64,000 nt of DNA, taken from contig CBDFNC010000005.1 of the NCBI GenBank assembly GCA_965249895.1, forward strand, positions 1,302,001 to 1,366,000. The letters run 5' to 3'. The notes under the pieces were generated by a model. That model saw only the letters and a list, made by a program, of their open reading frames with translations. It was not told where the DNA came from and ran no database searches. Made by a program: the position numbers and the translations under genes. Positions 25,671 to 35,000 of this stretch are shown here, piece by piece; positions within the stretch are counted from its first letter, which is position 1; each line of letters starts with the position of its first letter. This DNA is from CBDFNC01 sp965249895. GTDB taxonomy: Bacteria > Pseudomonadota > Gammaproteobacteria > Enterobacterales > CBDFNC01.

Positions 25671-28600
25671 TGACGCAATCAACTCACTTCAGCCTTGAAC
25701 ACTTAAAGCAAACACTACAAGCCCAGGGTGTCAGGATCTGGGTAGAGGGTGAACAGCTCAGATTTAGCGCACCTCCTGGCGCCATGAACCAGGCCCTAAA
25801 AAGCGCATTAACTCACCATAAGGCGCGGTTAGTACAGGAGCTGTCCCAGCTAAGCGACCAAGTAAAGACGGTTCCCCTGCAGGCCCAGCCCTCGGCGCGC
25901 TACGCCCCGTTTGCAATGACAGATTTACAACAGGCATATTGGGTCGGAGAACATGCAGGTTACGCTCAGTCTGCTGTGCCTTGTTTCGTCCATCACTACC
26001 ATTTCAGCCAATTGCACGCTGAAGATTTGCAATTAGCCCTGGATAAACTATTACTCCGCCATGAAGTATTGAGAACCCGCATGCTGGGCAACGGACAGCA
26101 ACGGATTTCACCACCAGGAGAACTTACCTGCGAGCTGGAGCAATTGGACTTTCGGGGGCGCACCCCCTACAAGGTCGACGGCGAACTGCAACAGATCTGT
26201 GACCAGTACCCGGACAGATTACCTCCTCTGGAAGCGGGTCCGCCTCTGTCCGCAACCCTTGTCAAACGGGATTCAGGCGCCAGTCTGATACTGGCTATCC
26301 GCCTGAATGTTATTGACGGACCCTCCCTGTCGATGATATTTCAGGATCTACTTCGCTTCTTGTTCGATAAAACGGCAGTGGCCAAGTCCACCGAGCTAAG
26401 CTACCGTGATTATGTGTTAGCCCTGACCAAGCTGGATCGGACGGCGAGCCAACGCTATTGGGCTGAAACCTTACCCAAGTTAGCGTCGGCACCCCAGCTG
26501 CCGGTTACAGGTAAGTCCCCGCTATGGTCCAGGTTTCACCGACTGTCCGGCCAGCTAGATTTACAACGTTGGCAAGGGCTGAAAAAAATAGCTGCCGAAA
26601 TGGGGGTTACCGCCAATGCCATGATGCTGAGCCTGTACGCCAGTTCACTACGCCCATGGGCCAGATCTTCCCATTTCACATTAAATGTACTGGCCAACTA
26701 TCGACCATTTGACCACCCCCAATTAGCAGGCCTGGCGGGAAACTGTAGCAACACAACCTTGTTGGACTGTGCTCCTCAAGCTTGTTTCCAGGCGCAAACA
26801 AGGGCCATACAAGATCAGCTAGCCGAACGCCTGCAACACGCCAGCGTATCCGGCGTTTCCTTGTTGCGCGAACTCCAACAAATCCAAGGCAAGAGTGGCA
26901 GACCCGCCATACCCTTCGTATTTACCAGTGGTATCAATAGCAACGCTGCGACCCGCCCGATCCCTCATGCGGATAAATTTCGTGTGCAAGACAGTCACCT
27001 GCGTACGCCACAGGTTTGGCTGGATCACCAGGTCATCGAAAACCAGCAAGGCCTGATTTACTACTGGGACTATGTGGAGGACATTTTTGAGCCAGGTGTC
27101 CCAGAAGCAATTTTCGAGTATTTTGAGCTTGCCCTGGACAATTTACTGGCAGATCCCGAGAGTTGGCTGCGATCCGATCTGGTTCAACCCGCTACTCTGC
27201 CACCCTTGGCTCCTTCCCTTATCAAGAATACAAGCCATAACCTGTTGCAACCCTTACTAGATGTTGCGCCGAGACAGGCTGCTAGGCCCGCACTAATATG
27301 CCAAGAAAACCGGTATAGCTATGGGGAGCTTATTAACGCGGCTAAAAAACTGGCTGGAGCACTACAACACCAAGGAGTTACACAGGGGCAACTGGTGGCG
27401 GTCCAGTTGGACAAAAGCCACCAACAAGTCCTCTGCGTACTTGCTATCAGCCTGGCTGGGGCGGCCTGGCTACCCCTGGATAACCAGTTACCTAAGGCCA
27501 GGCGCGAGAACATACTCCAGCACAGTGCCAGCGACTGGTTGATCCAAGAAGGTCACAGTCCGAGTGAAACGCCCTGCCTAAATATTGACACCTTGTGTGG
27601 GCAAACCGCCCGCTACCAGGCGGTCACAGTTTCACCCCAGGACAGAGCGTACGTGATCTATACCTCAGGTTCCACCGGCCAAGCCAAAGGGGTGGTGATC
27701 CAGCACCAGGCAGTGCTCAATACCCTGGCCGATATTAATCACAGGTTTTCCGTGTCGCCCTCGGACCGAGTACTGGCCTTATCTGCCTTCAGTTTTGATC
27801 TTGGTGTCTATGACATCTGGGGAACGCTTCTGGCAGGGGCCTGCATTATCATGCCAGACAGCAGCCGCCACCCTGAACCAATCGATATATTGAACCTGTG
27901 TCAACGGCACAAGGTCAGTATCTGGAATTCAGTCCCAGCGTTACTGGACATGACACTAACCGCAGCGCGCCATCATCCGCATGCCGCCCTGAAAACGCTC
28001 AGGGTTATTATGCTCAGCGGCGATTGGATACCTCTGTCTCTGGCCAAACAGATATTGGACCATTATCCGCAAACAGACCTTTATAGCCTAGGAGGGGCAA
28101 CAGAAGCGTCTATCTGGTCAAACTATTATCCCATCACCCAGCTTGATCCCTTGTGGCGGTCCATTCCTTACGGTTTCGCCCTCGGTGATCAACAGCTTTA
28201 TGTATTGGATGAAAACCGTAGACTCTGTCCCTGCTGGGTTGAAGGTGAAATATACATTGCCGGAGTTGGACTGGCCGCGCAATATTTGAACGATCCTGTA
28301 AAAACCACAGACAGCTTTATCCAGCACTCCCAGGGAGTCCGTTTGTACGCTACGGGTGATTTAGGTCGCTACCGGGAAGATGATGCCATCGAGTTTCTGG
28401 GTCGCAAAGATTTTCAGCTGAAAATAAACGGTTTTCGTATCGAAGCCGGCGACATAGAACATCATCTGGAGCAACACCCCCAAGTACAGCAGGTGCAGGT
28501 ACTCGCCGTCACCATAGAAAACAACAAAAAACACCTGGTTGCCTGCTATCTGGCCGAGCAGGCGGTGGAAGATCAATTGTCTCCCTGGCTGAAGGAGCGG

Positions 28601-28981
28601 GTACCCGCATATATGCTGCCGGATCACTATCTGTATTTTGACCGCTTTCCCCTCAGTGATAATGGGAAACGGGATCGCAATCGCCTCGAGCAAGAGGTGT
28701 TAGCACGGCTTAGCCAATACCAGTCCTCAGCCAACACACCCACAGCGCTTACCCATGATCTACAACCGCTGGCCAAGCTCTGGCAAGACATTACTCAGCA
28801 GCCTGCCTGCCACCCTGAAGATAATTTTTTCCAGCTTGGAGGGAATTCCCTACTTGCGGTTCAGCTGGTAAATAGCGTCATGGACGAGTTCGGGGTCAGT
28901 CTCAAGCTGAGCGAGCTATTCCAAGATCCCAGCCTGGCTGGGATATGGGCCAGGATCTGCGAGCTACAAGTCAAGGTTTAA
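25670..28981 (+). CDS. M2: NRPS module TubC-Cy-A-PCP, cysteine code
   Basis: 1103 residues. The first ~60 form a TubC-type N-terminal docking domain (LKQTLQAQGVRIWVEGEQLR, then APPGAMNQAL). A cyclisation domain follows (about 80-500; AMTDLQQAYWVGEH). Its DxxxxD position reads RLNVID, with Arg211 in place of the first Asp and Asp216 kept. The A domain (YTSGSTGQAKG near 664) gives the code D-L-Y-N-M-S-L-I-W, matching cysteine. PCP serine is 1060 (GGNSL). It adds a cysteine and should cyclise it to thiazoline, unless the altered motif prevents that. The gene overlaps M1 (TAATG), and both likely lie on one transcript. No thioesterase follows within the protein. Confidence 0.92.
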   Translation: MTQSTHFSLEHLKQTLQAQGVRIWVEGEQLRFSAPPGAMNQALKSALTHHKARLVQELSQLSDQVKTVPLQAQPSARYAPFAMTDLQQAYWVGEHAGYAQSAVPCFVHHYHFSQLHAEDLQLALDKLLLRHEVLRTRMLGNGQQRISPPGELTCELEQLDFRGRTPYKVDGELQQICDQYPDRLPPLEAGPPLSATLVKRDSGASLILAIRLNVIDGPSLSMIFQDLLRFLFDKTAVAKSTELSYRDYVLALTKLDRTASQRYWAETLPKLASAPQLPVTGKSPLWSRFHRLSGQLDLQRWQGLKKIAAEMGVTANAMMLSLYASSLRPWARSSHFTLNVLANYRPFDHPQLAGLAGNCSNTTLLDCAPQACFQAQTRAIQDQLAERLQHASVSGVSLLRELQQIQGKSGRPAIPFVFTSGINSNAATRPIPHADKFRVQDSHLRTPQVWLDHQVIENQQGLIYYWDYVEDIFEPGVPEAIFEYFELALDNLLADPESWLRSDLVQPATLPPLAPSLIKNTSHNLLQPLLDVAPRQAARPALICQENRYSYGELINAAKKLAGALQHQGVTQGQLVAVQLDKSHQQVLCVLAISLAGAAWLPLDNQLPKARRENILQHSASDWLIQEGHSPSETPCLNIDTLCGQTARYQAVTVSPQDRAYVIYTSGSTGQAKGVVIQHQAVLNTLADINHRFSVSPSDRVLALSAFSFDLGVYDIWGTLLAGACIIMPDSSRHPEPIDILNLCQRHKVSIWNSVPALLDMTLTAARHHPHAALKTLRVIMLSGDWIPLSLAKQILDHYPQTDLYSLGGATEASIWSNYYPITQLDPLWRSIPYGFALGDQQLYVLDENRRLCPCWVEGEIYIAGVGLAAQYLNDPVKTTDSFIQHSQGVRLYATGDLGRYREDDAIEFLGRKDFQLKINGFRIEAGDIEHHLEQHPQVQQVQVLAVTIENNKKHLVACYLAEQAVEDQLSPWLKERVPAYMLPDHYLYFDRFPLSDNGKRDRNRLEQEVLARLSQYQSSANTPTALTHDLQPLAKLWQDITQQPACHPEDNFFQLGGNSLLAVQLVNSVMDEFGVSLKLSELFQDPSLAGIWARICELQVKV

Positions 28982-29008
28982 CACTCCCTTAAGGAGCAAA
29001 AAAACTGC

Positions 29009-29050
29009 CTGACAGGATAATATTAATTCTCATTTGCATTAACCTGTCAG
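29009..29050 (+). promoter_or_regulatory. 8-bp inverted repeat flanking the M3 Fur-like box
   Basis: CTGACAGG (29009-29016) and CCTGTCAG (29043-29050) are exact complements enclosing the Fur-like box. It may be an activator operator or a hairpin ending the M1-M2 transcript. No T-run follows, so an intrinsic terminator is less likely. Confidence 0.45.
29023..29042 (+). promoter_or_regulatory. Fur-like box upstream of M3
   Basis: TTAATTCTCATTTGCATTAA shares the TTCTCATTTG core with the M1 site and the ATTTGCATTA core with the regulator site. It lies 41-60 bases before the M3 start, inside the only sizeable gap (101 bases) among the megasynthase genes. This implies a second promoter for M3 onward. 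Confidence 0.6.
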
Positions 29051-29082
29051 TCTGATTTATTGCAGAGTAATGGTCCCAGGGA

Positions 29083-32000
29083 ATGACAGCCACATCGCCG
29101 AACAGTCGCTTTTTATCTCCAGAATTCCAGTCGCTACCCCGTCTGATGTCCCAGCACGCCAACGCCTTTGGCGAAAAATATGCGTTCCACTTCGTGAGCC
29201 GAGGTGTAAGGGAAAAAGACAGTATTCAATACCAGGAGTTACACTCCAAGGCAAAGGCTATCGCCAATAACCTGTCTGCTCAACGTGGCCAAACGGCATT
29301 GATCCTGACCAATCCCGGCCTGGATTTTCTCAGTGCATTTCTTGGTTGCCTGTATGCCGGGGTCATCGCCGTCCCCGTACCTGCCCTGGATACTCAACGC
29401 CTTAAACGCGCCCTGCCCCGGTTGACCGGCATAGTAAATGATGCCAAGCCCAGGTGCATTCTCTGTGATGCCCCCAATCTGGCCAAATTGAGCGAAAAGC
29501 GGCAACAACTGGTCCAGGCCGGTGCCGTCGAACTCACTAATACCAAGTGGTTATGCATCGATGATTTGGCGCAGGGTGAGCAAGTCTCGGATTTTCCAGC
29601 TGCCGAGGCCCATCAGCTGGCTTACCTGCAGTACACATCAGGTTCGACCCGGGCGCCGCGCGGGGTCCAGGTTAGCCATGGTAATCTGGTGGCCAACTGT
29701 CAATATATTGCCGAGCACTTGGGGTATCAATCCGACTCCCGACCCGCAGTTTGGATGCCATATCATCATGACTTTGGCTTAGTCGAAGGTATGTTACTGC
29801 CTCTGTTACTGGGCCTGGAAAGTTGGATGATGTCACCACTGGAGCTGGTTAAAAATCCGCTGTGGTGGTTACAAATGATGACTAAATATCAATTAACCCA
29901 TTGCTCCAGTCCTAATTTCGCCTTGCAAGCCTGTGTAGACAGGGTCTCCCAGCAGGATCTGTCAAGCCTAGATCTAAGTGCCTGGCAAGCCGGTATATGT
30001 GCTGCAGAGCCGGTTCGCAAGCAAACCCTGGATGCCTTTATCAGCAAATTCTCTCCCTGTGGTTTATCCCCGCAAGCCCAACTCGCTGGATACGGTATGG
30101 CGGAAACCACCTTAATAGTGACTTCACGTCACTATCGCCAGGAAAACCAGTTTGATTATGTCGACGCCGCTGCCCTGCAAACTAACCAGATAAGATACTT
30201 GAACTCAGCTGAGCCCGGTGGAAAATGGTTAGCTAATTGCGGCCGCCCGATTGGGGACTTTCGTCTCGTCATCGCAGGGGATCAGGGGCAGGTACTGGAC
30301 TCACTGAATATCGGGGAGATCATGATAGCGGCAGACGGCGCCAGCTGCTCTCAAGGATACCGTAACCAGCCGGAGCTGAATCGACACACATTCGCCAATA
30401 AGTTAACCAGCTTACCCGGCAACTGGTTGGCAACAGGAGACCTTGGTTACCTAACGCCTTCGGGTGAGTTAGTGGTTACTGGACGCTGTAAGGATATAGT
30501 GATCATCCGCGGTCAAAACCACTACCCACACGATATCGAATTCGGTCTGAGCGACCAATTCCCAGCGCTCAGAGCCGGTTACAGCGCTTGCTTTCAGGAA
30601 GACAACGAACAGACCGACGTCAGCTTGGTGATGGAGCTCAATCAGTCCCTCGAACATCCAGAGCAACAACAACTGGCTGACTCCATTCGGCGCTTTATCA
30701 GCGAACACCACGAGCTGAGTGTGAAAAACCTGGTATTTGTGGGACGGGGAGAAGTGCCCAGAACCACAAGCGGTAAGATACAAAGGGCGCTGAGTCGCGA
30801 TTATTACCTGCAAAAGAAATTCAAACTGTTGGGAGAATTTACCTTTGGGCAAGAAGACACAAGCAGCTGGCTAAGACACCAACTGGCGAAACTCACGGGT
30901 CTGAGTGAACAACATATTGATAACGACAGGGCCTTTGCCGACTACGGCCTGGACTCAGCATCAACCCTGGCTCTCACTGGCCAGCTAGAGCGACAACTGG
31001 GCCGTGATATTCCCGAAACCTTACTGTATAGCGCCCCCTCTATCAACGCACTAATAGCACAGCTAGCGCCTCAAGATGTCATCAAAAGCCAACCTAAGCA
31101 GAGCGCACATATCAGTGTCGCGGGTATGGCATGTCGCCTACCTGGCGCGGATAACCTGGACCAATTTCGTCGTCTGGTATTAAGCGGGGACGTGGCCATA
31201 GCAGAGCCTGCCGCGGATCGACCGCAACAACCATCCGACCAGGCCGCGGGTTACCTAAAAAATATCGATGGTTTTGACGCCGCCTTTTTCGGTCTGAGTC
31301 CAGCGGAAGCCAACAGCATGGATCCCCAACAACGCTGGTTGTTGGAAAACAGCTGGCACGCTCTGGAACACGCGGGAATCGACCCTTTGAGTCTGAGAGG
31401 GAGTAATACCGGGGTATTCGTAGGGGCCAGCAGCCAGGACTTTGCCCGTCTGGTATTGAACCAGGAGCAAACCCAAGAGGTCTATCAGGCTACCGGCAGC
31501 GCCTTAAGCGTGCTGGCAGGTCGCCTGGCTTATCAGCTGGGCCTCGAAGGTCCTTGTATGACCATAGATACCGCATGCTCATCTTCACTGGTCGCCCTAC
31601 ACCAGGCCTGTGAAAGCCTGGCCAATGGTCATTGTGACCTGGCTCTGGTGGTCGGTGTCAACTTGCTACTGGACGAGCGGTTCCATCAGGCGTTAACCCG
31701 GGCCAATATGCTGTCACCACAGCACAGGTGCGCCACATTCAGCGAACACGCCGATGGCTACGTTCGGGGAGAAGGAGTGGTCTGCCTGGTATTAGGAACA
31801 GGTGAGCAAAACTTACCCGCTATCGCACAAGTCTTGGCCACAGGCACCAACCAGGACGGCGCCAGCAATGGCCTGACGGCTCCTACCGGACGCAAACAAG
31901 CCGAACTGCTGGAAAACAACCTGCTACGGGCAGGATTGTCATCCGGACAGCTGGATATGATTGAGTGTCACGGTACCGGCACCCCGCTAGGGGACCCCAT

Positions 32001-35000
32001 CGAAGTGAACCATATTTCTCAGCTGCTGGCATCTGAAAATCGCAGCAAGGCCTGTTACCTGACTTCGGTTAAAGCCAATATTGGTCACTTGGAAGCCGCC
32101 GCTGGTTTGGCTGGCCTGCTACGCACCCTGGTCGCGTTAGAGCAAGGCCAACCAGGACCACAACCCGCGGCTAACCCCATCAGCTCCAGGCTAAAGCTAA
32201 CCGACCGGCTACACATAGCAACTGCGAATGCGAGCTGGCCAAAGCGTAAACCCAGATATGGTGCGGTTAACGCATTTGGATTCAGCGGTTCAAACGCCTG
32301 CGCCCTGGTGGCAGTGACTCCTATACAAACAGTCGAGCAGTCCGGCCAGCATCTGCCCTTGGTCATGTTATCCGCCGCCAGCCAGTCAGCGCTGAACGCG
32401 CTTATTTCGTTATGGCAAGAAGCACTGCCCGAACTATTAGAAGATTACAAACTGGCCGCCATCTGTACCGCCAGCCGCCAACAAAGGGGACATTTACGTT
32501 GGCGCCTGGCACTGCTTGCGCGCAATAAGGAAGAGTTAATTCAAGGCCTGGCAAACGCGAAGGGCCTTGATAGCCAGGCAGCTAGTTCAAAGGAGCAAAA
32601 ACAGTGCATTCAGGATGCGCCAAGATTGGCGACGCTGATAACCGCTTACCAGTCGGGAACCGACCTACCCTGGCAGCGCATGGATGCCCAACTCGAAAGC
32701 CGGGTGGCGCTGCCTCAGTACCCATTCCAACACCAGAAATACTGGCCAGTTTTTGTGCAAGGAAAGATACCAAAAGATCCTAACATCCGCCAGCAGCGAC
32801 TCGCCGAAATCTGGCAGCAGTGTCTGGGGATAACTGACCAGGAGCAAGAAGACGACTTTTTCTTTGCCGGAGGTAGCTCCCTGGCGGCCAGTCAGTTGGT
32901 CAACGATCTTAGTCGCTATCTCGGAGTGAAATTGACCCTGAGTCAACTGTTAGAAATGCGAAGCCTGACAAAGTTAACCCAGTGGCTCTCGCGACAAACC
33001 ATTTGCGAAGCGCACGACAGGCAAATACATACCGAGATAGCTGAAGGGCAAGCATTTCCCTTAAGCGATATGCAGCAAGCCTATTGGCTGGGAAGGCAAG
33101 AGCATATGCCTGCCGCCATGGCGATCCAGGTATGGTTCGAACTGAACTGTAGCCATGTGCAGTTGGACAGGCTGAACCTGGCCTGGCACAAGTTACAAGC
33201 CCGTCACCCTATGCTGCGCGCTGTGATGACAGAGCAAACCCAACAAAAAGTAACCCCCTTGACGGATAAACCCGTAGTACAACTACTCGATTTGAGGGAG
33301 CTGGACTCGGCGCAACAAGAACAACATTTAACGGTATTAAGGGCTAAGCAACGCAAGCCTCACGACCTAAGCAAACCTGACTGGTATACCTGGGTGCTGG
33401 TGCAACTGGACGAAAAGCGCCAGCGACTACTGATCACCTTCGACGGCTGGTGTATCGATGGCGCCAGCTATGAGATCCTGCTGCGGGAATTGGTCCAACT
33501 CTATCAACAACCGAAACAGTGCGTGCCTGAATTAACCGGCAGCTTTCGCGCACATATAGATAACCTAGCGCAGCAACAAACCAGCCCCGATTATCAACAA
33601 GATCTTACCTGGTGGCACCAGCAATTAGAGACCCTCCCCCCCGCGCCTCAATTGCCCTTAGCTAAACGCCCGGAGCAGGTGAACAATCCAAATATGATAC
33701 GCCACAGCCTGCATCTAACGTCGCAGCTGGTAACCCGCTTGGAGCAGCTTGCCAGGCAAGAGGGTATGAACTTAAGCACCCTGTTGCTGAGCTGCTATGC
33801 CCTGGTACTAAGCCGCTGGAGCAGAGAGCCGGACATATGCGTAAACATCCCCAGATTTAATCGCCAGGGTAACACTCAGGACATTAACCACATACTGGGC
33901 GAATTTGCTTCCTTTACTCTACTGCCGTGTCGCCGCGTCAGAAATGACAACTTTGCTGATTTTGCCCGGCGGTTGCAACACAACTTGTGGAAGAACCTGG
34001 ATCACGCAAGCGTGTCCGGGGTACAGCTACTGCGCGAGCTCAACCGGGGCCACGGCGGGAAAAACCAGCTGATGCCTTACGTGTTCACCACTATGCCTGA
34101 GCTCGATGGATCAAGCATGTACCGGTCACTGTCCAAGTTGGGAGAAGTCGTGTCAATGTGTACACAGACGCCTCAAGTTTGGATTGACTGCCAGTATCAA
34201 AGGTTGGAACAGGGGATGGAAGTCAGCTGGGATGTGCTGGCTGACCTCTTTCCTCACGGTTTGATCTCCACCATGTTTGACGCGTTTAATCAGCTATTAG
34301 AACGGATCGGCGGGCAGGAAGAAGCCTGGTCTGAATCCGCTTCACTTCCCCTGCCTAAGCAGCAACAGCTTAACCGTCAGCAGTTTAATCAGACCCAAGA
34401 AGATATTCCATTTATTAGCCTGTACCAACTTTTTGCCAATCAGCTAGCGCGGACCCCCGCAGCTCCGGCCCTTATCTCCAGCCAGCAAACCTTGAGCTAT
34501 CGACAAGTGCAGCAGCAGGCTAACCGACTGGCCGTGAACTTGCAGCCGCTGCTTAGCCCAACACGCCCGGTCGCCATTTGCCTGGAGAAATCACCGGACC
34601 AAATTATTGCCGTGTTGGCATGCCAGCAGTTAGCCACCTGTTGGTTACCTCTGGATCCTGACGCTCCCGGACAACGCAATCAACTCTTGCTCGCGGACAG
34701 CGAGGCTTGCGCCATCATCAGCACGGCTTCGTTATGGTCCCAGCCTCTGTCGTTGCCTTTGTTGGATATCCACCAGCAGCCGCAGCAAGCTAGATCAATC
34801 GGGTTAACCGAAAAACCAGCCCAACCAGAAGATACGGCCTACCTCCTTTATACCTCGGGTTCAACGGGTAAACCCAAGGGAGTAATGATAACTCAAGCGG
34901 GTATCAGTAACCGTATGCAGGGGCTGGCCAAACGCTACCCGGTTAAATCAGAAGACCGTCTGCTAAACCTGTCCGCTCTGCATCATGATATGGCAGTGAC

